Source: Stigmatella aurantiaca DW4/3-1 | Lineage (GTDB): Bacteria; Myxococcota; Myxococcia; Myxococcales; Myxococcaceae | Direction of reading: 5' to 3' | Assembly: GCF_000165485.1 (NCBI RefSeq) | Contig: NC_014623.1 | Span: 9,876,893-9,940,892, forward strand | Length of the DNA: 64,000 nt | Made by a program: the position numbers and the translations under genes | Shown here: in pieces, positions 15,840 through 24,445 of the stretch | Numbering within the stretch: position 1 is the stretch's first letter | How the letters are laid out: each line of letters begins with the position of its first letter | The notes under the pieces: generated by a model | Databases searched by the model: none | What the model was told of the DNA's origin: nothing | What the model saw: the letters and a program-made list of their open reading frames with translations, nothing else

Positions 15840-17203
15840 ACTCTCTCGTGCTTCTGGTGGATGACGACGCGGCGCTGCGCAGCGCCTGGCGCCGCCTGCT
15901 CAAGGGCGTGGGCTTCGAGGTGCTCGAAGCTCCAGACGCGGCGGTCGCGCGCCAGCTCTTCAAAGCCCATCCGGTGCACCTGGTCCTCCTGGACTTGATG
16001 CTGCCGCCCGAGCAGACCCCGGAAGCGGGCGCCGCGCTCCTGGGCGAGTTCCTGAGTGCCCGTCCCGATGCGAAGGTCGTGGTGGTGTCGGGAACGGGAG
16101 AGGCCTCGCTGGCGCTGTCGCTGGTTCAGCGCGGCGCGTATGACTTCTTCTCCAAGCCTGCGGATCCCGAGCACCTGCTGGCTGTCCTCGGCAGGGCCCA
16201 GGCGCGCATGGCCCTTGAATCGCGGGTGCGGGAGTTGGAGCAGTCGCTCGCGGCGCGGGAGGACCAGCTGCTCGGGCAGGCGCCCTCGTTCCTGGAGGCG
16301 AAACAACTGGCGGCCCGCGCGGCGGTGACCGACATCCCCATCCTGCTCACCGGCGCCTCGGGTTCCGGCAAGGAGGTGTTCGCCCGCTTCGTGCACGCGC
16401 ACAGCCGCCGCGCCGACAAACCCTTCGTCACCTTGAACTGTGGCGCCATCAGTCCCCAGCTCCTGGAGTCCACGCTCTTTGGTCACAAGAAGGGGGCGTT
16501 CACCGGCGCCACGGCGGACAGCAAGGGATTGTTCGCCGAAGCGCATGGGGGGACGCTGTTCCTCGATGAGATTGGGGATCTTCAATTGGATCTCCAGGTG
16601 AAGCTCTTGCGCGCCACCGAGAGCGGAGAGGTGCTGCCAGTAGGCGCGTCCCGGCCCGTGCAGGTGGACGTGCGGCTCGTATCGGCCACGCACCAACCTC
16701 TGCCCGAGCAGGTGGCGAACAAGCACTTCCGCGAGGACTTGTACTGGCGGCTGCGTGGCATCGAGGTCGCCCTGCCCCGGCTCGCCGAGCGGCCCGGAGA
16801 CGTGGTGCTTCTGGCACAGCACTTCCTGAACACGGCGCGCTCGCTGGTGCCTCACTCGGTGACGCCGGCGCTGTCCCCCGCGACGGTGCGCTGCCTGGAG
16901 TCCTACGACTGGCCCGGCAATCTGCGGGAGCTCCGGCACGAGATGCAGCGGGCCCTGGTGCTCTCGGGAGGGCGTGGGGAGATCCAACCCGAGGATCTAT
17001 CGCCCGCGCTGCGAGCCAAGGCACCCACCGAGGGAACAGACCGCGCAGCGCTGACGCTGGAGGAGAAGATCGAGCGGCTGGAGCGAGAGGAACTCACCCG
17101 GGCGCTCGCGGAGTGTGAGGGAAACCGCTCGCACGCGGCGGAGAAGCTGGGCCTGTCCCGCCAAGGGCTGCTCAACAAGATGGCCCGCTACGGGCTGCGG
17201 TAG
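15836..17203 (+). CDS. NtrC-family sigma-54-dependent response regulator
   Basis: The product has 455 residues. Residues 1-120 are a receiver domain with the acidic pocket VDDDAA and phospho-acceptor Asp in LVLLDLMLP. Residues about 140-370 are an AAA+ sigma-54 activator: Walker A GASGSGKE, the sigma-54 contact loop KGAFTGA, Walker B GGTLFLDEIGD and the arginine finger region FREDLYWRL. The C-terminus has a Fis-type helix-turn-helix (SHAAEKLGLSRQGLLNK). It should activate sigma-54 promoters once phosphorylated by the kinase encoded just upstream. Possible targets are the local desaturase/SRPBCC genes. Confidence 0.92.
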   Translation: MNSLVLLVDDDAALRSAWRRLLKGVGFEVLEAPDAAVARQLFKAHPVHLVLLDLMLPPEQTPEAGAALLGEFLSARPDAKVVVVSGTGEASLALSLVQRGAYDFFSKPADPEHLLAVLGRAQARMALESRVRELEQSLAAREDQLLGQAPSFLEAKQLAARAAVTDIPILLTGASGSGKEVFARFVHAHSRRADKPFVTLNCGAISPQLLESTLFGHKKGAFTGATADSKGLFAEAHGGTLFLDEIGDLQLDLQVKLLRATESGEVLPVGASRPVQVDVRLVSATHQPLPEQVANKHFREDLYWRLRGIEVALPRLAERPGDVVLLAQHFLNTARSLVPHSVTPALSPATVRCLESYDWPGNLRELRHEMQRALVLSGGRGEIQPEDLSPALRAKAPTEGTDRAALTLEEKIERLEREELTRALAECEGNRSHAAEKLGLSRQGLLNKMARYGLR

Positions 17204-17226
17204 CATGACGCTTCGGGAACTTTCTT

Positions 17227-17967
17227 CTGAACCAGCATTATCCCAGAATTCGAGTCCACTCGAAGGACGGCACGCTTCTCCTCTGTGAGGGGTTGAACTT
17301 CACCTTCTACATGCGTCACCCCCATTCCGAGGTGGCCCAGGGGGTCCTGACTGCGCTGGAGCATTACCGAAGCGCTATCGGCTCGGATGGATTGGACCTG
17401 TATGCCGACGATGACGGGGCATGGTGGAAGCGGGATGAGGAGGGGTGGGACCTCATTCTCCGCAAACTGCACAGGCCGCATCGAGCCAACATCCATCTCG
17501 TGGATGCGTCAGCAGATGGGCACCGCTACCGGTTCGATTATGACGGCAAGCGGCTTGGTTCTCCTGCCCTCGTCCATGAGCCTGGGGCAGTCTCCGCCGT
17601 GGCCTTCTGGCTTCCTACCGAATATCTGGAGGAGCAGGGCCCGGTACCCGGGGTTGGATATTCCCGATCTGGAGAGACACTCCTGGGACATTGGCACGAG
17701 GGTGAGGACCATCTCTTGGGGGCAACGGGCCTTCGCTCGCGATTGTCGTGCCCAGGCACCCAGGTCGAGGAGATGGAGGGTGGGCGTGCCGTGGTCACGC
17801 GGGGTGCCTCACCTGAGGCGGGAGATACAGAAGCAGGCCAGATGCTTCCAGGCTATCGGGAACTCGCTCAAGTCCTGGAGCCTTGGCTTTATCAAGAGAC
17901 GTTTCTGCCTGGCTCGGCGTTCTCCGAGGAAGAGCTGCGCCGATGGGAGCGCCGCTTCCTCGACTGA
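17227..17967 (+). pseudogene. Decayed DUF3396-type (type VI immunity family) gene
   Basis: The N-terminal part reads HYPRIRVHSKDGTLLLCEG in a frame with no start codon; the ATG at 17205 is in another frame. The body (EVAQGVLTALEHYRSAIG, LHLV-like IHLVDAS, SFWLPTEYLEE-like AFWLPTEYLEEQGP) then breaks. A conserved RYPGLDIPDLERHSW stretch lies in a second frame (about 17636-17730), and the end (GLRSRL, EEMEGGRAVVTRG, EAGDTEAG, EEELRRWERRFLD) is back in the first. Compared with intact relatives as I remember them, about 45 codons and a shorter piece are missing at the two frame changes. It is a pseudogene unless these are assembly errors. Confidence 0.6.
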
Positions 17968-18166
17968 GCCATGCAGGCGAAGTCTTAAAGTCGGCCTGAC
18001 TCAAGCAGCATGAGCATCCGCGCCGCCGCCTTGTGGGCCTGCGCGGAGATGTCGCTGGCCGACGGCGCTTGGATTCCGTGCACCGTGTCCTCGAACAGGC
18101 TCGAGCACGCGCCCTCCCCCGAGTCCAAGCTTCACCTGTTCCACCTGATGCCCTGGAACAACTTGC

Positions 18167-18502
18167 TTCGAAGAGCAGGAGGGCCCTGAGGCAAAGGTAG
18201 GGCTGCTCCATGCGGCCGTCACCGAGCCTGTGGGGGCCACGAAGGTTCCTCCTGGCGGGGAGGGCGTTGCCCTGGACTTGCCTCAGCGGCCACTCCCGGG
18301 ACAGCTCAAGCCCGATGCTTCGGGGAGATGTCCTGGGCGAAGTCACACCTCTCTCAACGGAGGATGCTGGCGAGCACTCGAAGGTGGCGAGGAGAAGTGC
18401 GCAGAGGACGAGTATGTCCACAAGGGCAAGTGCTACGCGCCCGTCTTCCCACGAGGGCGGCAACCCACCTCGGAAAGCTCACTGGATGCGGGCTCGCCTT
18501 GA
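18167..18502 (+). pseudogene. Remnant: 3' end of a Ser/Thr kinase gene
   Basis: These 336 bases match 21920-22255 without any gap and with few substitutions, and they end at the same TGA. They encode the extracytoplasmic tail of the kinase (GQLKPDASGRCPGRSHTSLN, EEKCAEDEYVHKG) but no kinase domain and no start. It marks an older copy of the kinase, joined upstream at 18167 to unrelated DNA. The region 17968-18166 before it holds no convincing gene. Confidence 0.8.
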
Positions 18503-18740
18503 GCCTCCAAGACCGCCCTGCCACGGCCAGACAAGGCGGAGAGGAAGCCAGACCGGGACGAGGGGGGATACGTTCCGTCCCGGTCGGCACAAGCAGTCTG
18601 TCTCCACCACGATGTCTGGGGCTTGTGTACAGTTCCATTGGACTTTGGTCCAATCTTCCTACTTCCTTACTCGAATCTCTGGAAACCTGTTGACGATAGA
18701 GACAATGCCTCCCTGCATCCGCTTGCGCAAGCGTTGCCGC

Positions 18741-19211
18741 TCACACCTCCTCGTCAGGCAAGAGCGTGCGGAGCAGTTCATCATCCGGGCCGAGCGGGCG
18801 CCAACCGGGCGGTGGCGGCCTGGCGAGGAGTGTCGCCATGAGCTGTCTGGCACGCGTCTTGTGCGTTTCTGGAGTAAAACCAATCCAGGAAGCCAATGTC
18901 TCGGCGACAGCAAAACGGGATTCGTCATCCAACACGTCCGGCCAGCCACCAGGGAGGCTCTCGGAGAACTCGCGCACGAGCTGTCCGCGTACCAAGCGAG
19001 TCACTTGATGGTTCCGCTCTGCCTCGTCCACCAAGCCGCTCCACAACTGCACCGCATTGAGGTCACCACCGCCAAGTTCCTCCGCCAACGCGTAGAGGGG
19101 AATGGCAGGATGGGCCTCAGCGAAGGCAGTGAGCGAAGCATAACCGCGCTCGCGGACTCGCTCATACATGCGGACTGTCCAATTACCAAGCCAGGAACGG
19201 CCCTCGCTCAT
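18741..19211 (-). CDS. Probable immunity protein of the toxin-immunity pair
   Basis: The 156-residue cytosolic protein starts MSEGRSWLGNWTVRMYERVR and has alternating helices ending in PPPPGWRPLGPDDELLRTLL. I recognise it as a myxobacterial family often found right after DUF2380-type lipoproteins (sometimes labelled NUDIX in databases, though no Nudix box is present). Its ATG overlaps the stop of the upstream toxin gene (ATGA), so the two are translationally coupled. Two related scars occur at 22291-22440 and 26109-26576. An immunity role is inferred from this pairing. The 238 bases between it and the kinase-tail remnant contain nothing recognisable. Confidence 0.65.
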   Translation of the reverse strand: MSEGRSWLGNWTVRMYERVRERGYASLTAFAEAHPAIPLYALAEELGGGDLNAVQLWSGLVDEAERNHQVTRLVRGQLVREFSESLPGGWPDVLDDESRFAVAETLASWIGFTPETHKTRARQLMATLLARPPPPGWRPLGPDDELLRTLLPDEEV

Positions 19212-20635
19212 CGCGTTCTCCCTGAGGTGAAACTCATGGGGATGTCATAATTTCTCATGTACCTTGCGACGATCTTCAGGATCTGATCCCGCGTCAACCT
19301 TCGGCCAGCGGCCGTCTCGGCGTCGCGCAGAACACTCATGATCATCTGATTCCACTCTTTGGGCCATGTACGCCCCAAACGCCAGTTGCCACCACCGTGG
19401 ATTGCTTGATGGTGCGCCATCTCTAACTCGACGCAGAATTGGTCGATGCTCATTGGGCCGGTAAAGCCTCGCTTTTCGAACCACTCTCGAAATTCAGCAG
19501 GCAGGACATGATGGCGCGGCCGTTCCGGCATGCCCGCCCCCGCTTTGCCTGTCTCGTGCATGGCCCGAACCTCGGGGCCGTCTCCCAGCGCGTCGCGCAC
19601 TCCCTGCGGCAAGTCCTGGCGCGTTTGCGCCATCATCACCTGGCCCGCTTGGATGCGCACCGCGGCGCTGACAGCGGTCACGGAGAGGATGCCCGCCTGG
19701 ACGAGCCGGCGCATCCTCTCCACCCACTCGGTGGTGACGATGAGCTGCGAGCCCATCATCACCCCGTTGGAGCCCATCACAAGCCCCACGCCCAGTAGGG
19801 CGGGAGCAGCGGGCGGCAGCCGCGACAGCGACATCTTCAACCCCGATACCAGGGTGAGCATCTCCATCGCCTGGGCTGCGGCCATGATCTGCCCCCCGCG
19901 CTCCGTGGCCACGCGCGCGGCATCACGGATGGACTGGAACTCACGGGTGAGCTGGCACATCAGTTCGGGCATCGCTGCTGCCGCTGCTTCGACGTGCCCT
20001 GGGTCCAGAGACGCGAGCGCCCTCATGGAGGGCTCAAGTCTCTTCTGCACGCGGTTCACGTCTGCCACGAGCCTCTCTGCGCTGTAGAGCGGACATTGCC
20101 GGAGCATCACCTCGGCGAGGTTCAGGAAATCGACCCATGCAGCAAGCAGGGCTGCACCGGACATGGCAGCTTGAAGCCGTGGGCCACCCATGCGGAGAAT
20201 GCCCAGTTCCATGTCCAGGTCCTCTGCCTCCGAAGCAGCCCCCGCAAGCGTGGCAGCCGCTCCGAGCGCACCGTGAATCCATTGCAGTTGCTGGGTGCCG
20301 TAGCCAATGGACCGGTTAAACGCGCCATTGGCCCTATTTCCGAGGCCCCCTCTTCCGGTGGAGAATTGGCGAAGCGAGGCAGCAATCCCACCCGTGGAGC
20401 GCTTCACGTCATCGATGGCACCGAGCAACGCTTGCTGCATTTGCGTCACGCGCTGACGCTCTGGGCCTGAAGCGGTGGGAAGCGCCGTTTTTTGGGAAGA
20501 GAACGTGCGCCCAGCGAGTCTCGCCGTCTGATTGTAGTGGCTGACAGCCTCGTCGCGAACCTCCGTGCGCCCGGCCCCCGCTGTACAGCCCGTGAGCAAG
20601 GCTGCCACACACCCCAACGCGACAGCCAGCTTCAT
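19208..20635 (-). CDS. DUF2380-like lipoprotein toxin with HNH-like C-terminus
   Basis: The 475-residue product starts at MKLAVALGCVAALLTGC, a signal peptide with lipobox LTGC. The middle is Ala/Met-rich helical, with a hydrophobic patch (PAAPALLGVGLVMGSNGVMM). The C-terminal 100 residues carry a histidine-rich nuclease-like pattern: RPRHHVLPAEFREWF, EMAHHQAIHGGGNW and WPKEWNQ. This matches the myxobacterial DUF2380 lipoproteins, which resemble SitA-type kin-discrimination toxins that are passed between cells by outer-membrane exchange (established for SitA; inference here). The immunity gene overlaps its stop codon. No frame damage is visible. Confidence 0.7.
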   Translation of the reverse strand: MKLAVALGCVAALLTGCTAGAGRTEVRDEAVSHYNQTARLAGRTFSSQKTALPTASGPERQRVTQMQQALLGAIDDVKRSTGGIAASLRQFSTGRGGLGNRANGAFNRSIGYGTQQLQWIHGALGAAATLAGAASEAEDLDMELGILRMGGPRLQAAMSGAALLAAWVDFLNLAEVMLRQCPLYSAERLVADVNRVQKRLEPSMRALASLDPGHVEAAAAAMPELMCQLTREFQSIRDAARVATERGGQIMAAAQAMEMLTLVSGLKMSLSRLPPAAPALLGVGLVMGSNGVMMGSQLIVTTEWVERMRRLVQAGILSVTAVSAAVRIQAGQVMMAQTRQDLPQGVRDALGDGPEVRAMHETGKAGAGMPERPRHHVLPAEFREWFEKRGFTGPMSIDQFCVELEMAHHQAIHGGGNWRLGRTWPKEWNQMIMSVLRDAETAAGRRLTRDQILKIVARYMRNYDIPMSFTSGRTR

Positions 20636-20830
20636 GCGTCCACCTGTGCCAACAAGAGCGTTGGAGGTTACCCTCACTCCGGCTCGGAGGGCGCGGAAGC
20701 CGCCGCCACGTTTGCCCTGCTCGAGGCGGCGAACCTGGCCGCGCTTCTGGAGCGCAGGCGCGCCGCCGCCGTGTGAGCTCCCGTCCCGGCTGCCCACCTC
20801 TGGGGTAGGGTACGGACGGAAGGAGCCTCC

Positions 20831-22255
20831 ATGGACAGAAGGTCGCAGCTCAACCCCGGTGCGTTGCCCCCAGGCACCCTCGTGGGGCCCTGGCAGGTGA
20901 CGGGATGGCGCGGCCGGGGCAACTACGGCACCGTGTACCAGGCCTTGAAGCGCGGGCATGAGGGCTCGGGCCTCGTGGCGCTCAAGCTGGCCCACTTCCC
21001 CGAGGACAAGCGCTTCGGCCGGGAGGCGGAGTTGCTCTCGCGCATTCACCACCCCCACGTGCCCCGGCTGCTGGATGCAGGGCACTGGCCCCACCCCTCC
21101 GGGGCCTTCTACCCTTACCTGGCCATGGAGTGGGTGGAGGGCGAGCCGCTGTACACCTGGGGCCAGGTGCACCAGCCCTCCTCGCGTCAGGTCCTGCGGG
21201 TGCTGGCCCAGCTCGCGCGAGCACTGGAGGCCACACAGGCCGCAGGTGGCGTGCACCGCGACGTCAAAGGCGACAACATCGTGGTGATGCCCGCAGAGGC
21301 ACAGGCCTATCTCATGGACTTTGGCTCGGGCATCTGGACCGGCGCTCCGCGCATCACCGAGGAAGTGTTGCCGCCGGGCACTCGGCCCTACCGCTCACCG
21401 GAGGCCTGGCGCTTCCAGGGGAAGCACCGCCTCCACCGCACGGTCCGGTACGAGGCCGCCCCCGGGGAGGATGTCTATGCCCTGGGGGTGACCGCCTACC
21501 GTCTGGTCACCGGCGTGTATCCTCCGCCTGCCTGGGAGCCCTCGGCGCGGGAGGACGGCCAGCGGTCCTCCACGCCCATCCGCAGTCCGCCCCAGGTGCT
21601 CAACGCGCGGGTGGCGCTCCCCCTGGCCGTGCTCATCGAAAGGATGTTGGCGGAGGCTCCCGACGTCCGCGGCAGCGCGGGCGCCATGGCGGAGGCACTG
21701 GAGGAAGCCGCCCAGCGTGCAGGACCGGAGGCGGATGTTCCCTTGTTCGGCTCGAAGAGGACGCAGGAGGCGCCCAGGCCTCTCCAGGAACATTCCCCTG
21801 TGTCCGCGCGCAAACCGGCCCGCAGGGGGATGCTCTGGAAGGCGGCTCCCGTCCTGGGCGTCCTGCTTGTGGGCTCATGGTGGCGTGCCAGCAGGCCCCA
21901 CTCCACTACTGGGACGCAGTTCGAAGAGCAGGAGGGCCCTGAGGCAAAGGTGGGGCTGCTCCATGCGGCCGTCACTGAGCCTGTGGGGGCCACGAAGGTT
22001 CCTCCTGGCGGGGAGGGAGTTGCCCTGGACTTGCCTCAGCGGCCACTCCCGGGACAGCTCAAGCCCGATGCTTCGGGGAGATGTCCTGGGCGAAGTCACA
22101 CCTCTCTCAACGGAGGATGCTGGCGAGCACTCAAAGGTGGCGAGGAGAAGTGCGCAGAGGACGAGTATGTCCACAAGGGAGAGTGCTACGCACCTGTCTT
22201 CTCACGAGGGCGGCAACCCACCTCGGAAAGCTCACTGGATGCGGGCTCGCCTTGA
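20831..22255 (+). CDS. Membrane-anchored Ser/Thr protein kinase
   Basis: The product has 474 residues behind a GGAAGGAG ribosome site. The kinase domain (about 15-290) has the Gly loop GRGNYGTVY, the ATP Lys in VALKLAHF, the catalytic HRDVKGDN, the metal-binding DFGSG and an activation segment ending RPYRSPEAW. One membrane helix follows at about 335 (APVLGVLLVGSWW), then a 120-residue outer tail with four Cys (GRCPGR, GGCW, EKCAED, GECYAP). The tail is duplicated at 18167-18502. The gene is divergent from the toxin gene; kinases of this type are common beside such loci in myxobacteria. Confidence 0.9.
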   Translation: MDRRSQLNPGALPPGTLVGPWQVTGWRGRGNYGTVYQALKRGHEGSGLVALKLAHFPEDKRFGREAELLSRIHHPHVPRLLDAGHWPHPSGAFYPYLAMEWVEGEPLYTWGQVHQPSSRQVLRVLAQLARALEATQAAGGVHRDVKGDNIVVMPAEAQAYLMDFGSGIWTGAPRITEEVLPPGTRPYRSPEAWRFQGKHRLHRTVRYEAAPGEDVYALGVTAYRLVTGVYPPPAWEPSAREDGQRSSTPIRSPPQVLNARVALPLAVLIERMLAEAPDVRGSAGAMAEALEEAAQRAGPEADVPLFGSKRTQEAPRPLQEHSPVSARKPARRGMLWKAAPVLGVLLVGSWWRASRPHSTTGTQFEEQEGPEAKVGLLHAAVTEPVGATKVPPGGEGVALDLPQRPLPGQLKPDASGRCPGRSHTSLNGGCWRALKGGEEKCAEDEYVHKGECYAPVFSRGRQPTSESSLDAGSP

Positions 22256-22261
22256 GCCTCC
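21920..22261. repeat. Direct repeat of 18167-18508 (kinase tail)
   Basis: The segment is colinear with 18167-18508 with no indel. Homology resumes after gaps: 22261-22290 matches 18672-18701 and 22286-22440 matches 19093-19247, so the right copy is a version of the left region with two internal deletions of about 163 and 396 bases. Confidence 0.85.
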
Positions 22262-22290
22262 GAATCGCTGGAAACCTGTTCACGATAGAG

Positions 22291-22440
22291 GGGTATGGCA
22301 GGACGGGCTCCAGCGAAGGCAGTGAGCGAAACATCACCGCGTTCGCGGACCCGCTCATACAGGCGGACCCTCCAATCGCCACGCCAAGAGCGTCCCTCGC
22401 TCATCGCGCTGTCCCTGAGGTGAAGCTCACGGGAATGCCT
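22291..22440 (-). pseudogene. Scar of a second toxin-immunity pair
   Basis: Read on the minus strand, 22405-22440 encodes the last dozen codons of a DUF2380-type toxin (VSFTSGTAR then stop), overlapping by ATGA the first 38 codons of the immunity gene (MSEGRSWRGDWRVRLYERVR and on). The reading then runs into the kinase-tail homology. Only fragments of both genes remain. Confidence 0.7.
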
Positions 22441-22491
22441 TCATTCGCCACGGAACCGGGCGCCCTCGCAGCAGATGGCTCGAAGGAGGCT

Positions 22492-22983
22492 TCACGCCGC
22501 GGGCGTTGTCAACTCCAAGAAGAGACGCTCGACAGCAAGCCGATGCTGTACGGAATTGAGGAGCCCGTTCCTTGCATCCTGCCGGAACGACTCGAACTCA
22601 CGGCGGGCTCTCGAGAGGCGGGCCTGGAGGGCATCGACCTTCGTCCTGTCTGCATGGCGGCCCAGAGTCCGGTTGAGCAGTGCTCCCCCGAGAGTTCCCA
22701 CCGCTGCGCCCAGAATAGTTCCTCCTCCGAGAGCGATGGAACTGAGGCCCTCCACCCCCCACTGCTTTCCCTTCGCATCAATGACTTCTCGGTTGGACCG
22801 AACCACCGCGAAGAGCCCCCCCGCGCCTAGCACCGCTCCGCCCGCCAGCAACACCGCCGCCAGCATGTCGTCCTGCTCTCTGAGGAGCTTCGCAAGCGCC
22901 TCTGTGCAGAAAATGGTCCAGTCCTCATAAAAAGCCTCTGGCCGATCAGGCCATTCCGTTGGCGGTTTAGGACTTGGGCTCAT
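22492..22983 (-). CDS. Small membrane protein of the sigma-54 activator operon
   Basis: The 163-residue product has two hydrophobic segments (MLAAVLLAGGAVLGAGGLFA at about 40 and IALGGGTILGAAVGTLGGAL at about 86) and a charged C-terminal coiled coil (RLSRARREFESFRQDAR). There is no signal peptide. It overlaps the end of the sigma-54 activator gene by 17 bases, so they are co-transcribed. I do not recognise the family. It could anchor or modulate the activator; that is inference. Confidence 0.65.
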   Translation of the reverse strand: MSPSPKPPTEWPDRPEAFYEDWTIFCTEALAKLLREQDDMLAAVLLAGGAVLGAGGLFAVVRSNREVIDAKGKQWGVEGLSSIALGGGTILGAAVGTLGGALLNRTLGRHADRTKVDALQARLSRARREFESFRQDARNGLLNSVQHRLAVERLFLELTTPAA

Positions 22984-24289
22984 GTTCCTTGAGCAGCTTC
23001 CTCAGCGTTCCGCGGTCTACGCCGAGACGCTCAGCTGCCTCCGATAGGTTAGGGGAGAGCCCTCGGACATGGGCCGCGTACCATGACCTCACCTGCTCGA
23101 TCGTCCAAGTGCCATCGCTCAGCGCTTCGGGAAGATGACCTCCGTGCCCTGCTGGGTGGGGAGCAGCGTGCGGCTCCAATCCGAGTGCCAGGGCCCTCAC
23201 GACCTTGCTCAACTCGCGGACATTCCCAGGCCAGGCATAGTCCTTCTTTTTCTCGATGAAGCGGGTGAACCGGTCCTTGAGCTCAGGCCTCACGCTCGCA
23301 TCGGCTTTCTCGATCTCAGCCTCGGCGATCAGCGGAATGTCCTCGCGGCGGTCCCGGAGCGGGGGCAACTGAATAATGACCGACGAGAGGCGATGGTAGA
23401 GATCCTCACGAAAGCGCCCCTTCCGCATGTGGTCTTCCAACGGTTGGTGGGTTGCCGAGACCACACGTGGCGCGGCGGGAGCATCCCTCTTGGAGCCCAA
23501 TGGCCGTACCTTCCCCTCTTGAAGCGCCCGCAGGAGCGACACCTGCGTTTTGAGAGGCAGTTCGGCGACTTCATCGAGGAACACCACCCCTTCGTGGCAG
23601 AGTTCGAAGACCCCTTTCATCTCGCCCGCCCCCGTAAACGACCCCTTCTTGTGGCCAAAGAGCGTACTCTCCACCAATGTGTCGGGCAGCGCAGCCAGAT
23701 GCACTGACTGGGAGGGCGGAGGGGTCCACGTTCCATCTCTCCATGTTCCTGGCATCGACCGGCAGAGTGCCTGCCCCACCAGTTCCTTGCCCGTCCCCGT
23801 CTCTCCTCGGATCAGCACAGGCGTTGTCTGGATGAGCGGCGCCAGTCCCCGCACCAGCGCGAGGTTTTGCCCAAAGGCTGCTCCCCAGGCCTCCTGCCGA
23901 ACCCGGCGCATCATCTCGGTGTCACCCACGATCAAGTCGAGCGCGTCCTTCACAGCCAAGCACCGCGCCGCGAGTTCCGCGCAGGCCTCCCTGAACTTCA
24001 CAGGCAGAATCTGTGCCGCCTCATGGATGTGCACGCGACGCGACTCAGCAGGGGCCATCCTGCTCACACCAACACACAGGATGAGCCCAACGGCGTCATC
24101 CTGCTGGGCGAAGGGGGAAAGCGCCGCCCACCAGCGTGCCCACTCAGCGACGCTCCCGGGCAAAGCTTCTTCGGCCCGGAGGCTGTTCCACGTCCCGCGC
24201 ACCTCCGGCAGGTAGGGGTTGCCGAGCAACGCCACTTCCAGTTCGCCGAGGCGCTGGGGGAATGGCTGGGCCGATGAAGATCGCGACAT
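22967..24289 (-). CDS. Sigma-54-dependent activator with a GSFTGA loop
   Basis: The 440-residue protein starts at MSRSSSAQPFPQRL. Residues 1-130 are an unrecognised input domain, not a receiver, FHA or GAF that I can see. Residues about 140-350 form the AAA+ core: Walker A GETGTGKE, Walker B GVVFLDEVAE, FREDLYHRLSS. The sigma-54 contact loop reads GSFTGA rather than GAFTGA; changes here can weaken sigma-54 engagement. The C-terminus has a Fis-like helix-turn-helix (LSEAAERLGVDRGTLRKLL). It is divergent from the radical SAM gene, whose upstream region carries a sigma-54-like promoter, so that gene is the likely target. Confidence 0.85.
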   Translation of the reverse strand: MSRSSSAQPFPQRLGELEVALLGNPYLPEVRGTWNSLRAEEALPGSVAEWARWWAALSPFAQQDDAVGLILCVGVSRMAPAESRRVHIHEAAQILPVKFREACAELAARCLAVKDALDLIVGDTEMMRRVRQEAWGAAFGQNLALVRGLAPLIQTTPVLIRGETGTGKELVGQALCRSMPGTWRDGTWTPPPSQSVHLAALPDTLVESTLFGHKKGSFTGAGEMKGVFELCHEGVVFLDEVAELPLKTQVSLLRALQEGKVRPLGSKRDAPAAPRVVSATHQPLEDHMRKGRFREDLYHRLSSVIIQLPPLRDRREDIPLIAEAEIEKADASVRPELKDRFTRFIEKKKDYAWPGNVRELSKVVRALALGLEPHAAPHPAGHGGHLPEALSDGTWTIEQVRSWYAAHVRGLSPNLSEAAERLGVDRGTLRKLLKEHEPKS

Positions 24290-24339
24290 GGTGAAAAATT
24301 CGCCAGGGAGTGATGCTCTTTTCACCACGTACTACAAGT

Positions 24340-24373
24340 CTCGGTGTGCTTCCACTCTTGTGGAGAGGCCGAG
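24340..24373. promoter_or_regulatory. Imperfect dyad, candidate activator-binding site
   Basis: CTCGG and CCGAG flank an inner TCCAC / GTGGA pair. The dyad lies between the sigma-54 activator and radical SAM genes, about 50-85 bases upstream of the predicted start of transcription for the radical SAM gene, a suitable place for an enhancer. Confidence 0.4.
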
Positions 24374-24402
24374 CACGAGAGGACTGGCCTCCTCGACGGC
24401 GT

Positions 24403-24418
24403 TGGCACGCACCTTGGA
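24403..24418 (+). promoter_or_regulatory. Sigma-54-like promoter of the radical SAM gene
   Basis: The sequence TGGCACGCACCTTGGA fits the consensus TGGCACR-N4-TTGCW with one mismatch (G for the C in the -12 element). The spacing between the -24 GG and the -12 position is exact. It lies 27 bases before the GTG start of the radical SAM gene, on the correct strand, beside a sigma-54 activator gene. Confidence 0.5.
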
Positions 24419-24445
24419 TTGTCAGCGAGGAGACCCAAGGGGGAG

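Noticed and set aside
18010-18189. A 59-codon plus-strand frame before the kinase-tail remnant
   Set aside because: It crosses the duplication junction at 18167 and ends in a different frame from the kinase tail; it has no ribosome site or recognisable sequence.
18848-18863. TGGCAC-N5-TTGTG, similar to a sigma-54 promoter
   Set aside because: It lies inside the immunity gene on the opposite strand, lacks the -12 GC and points at no gene start.
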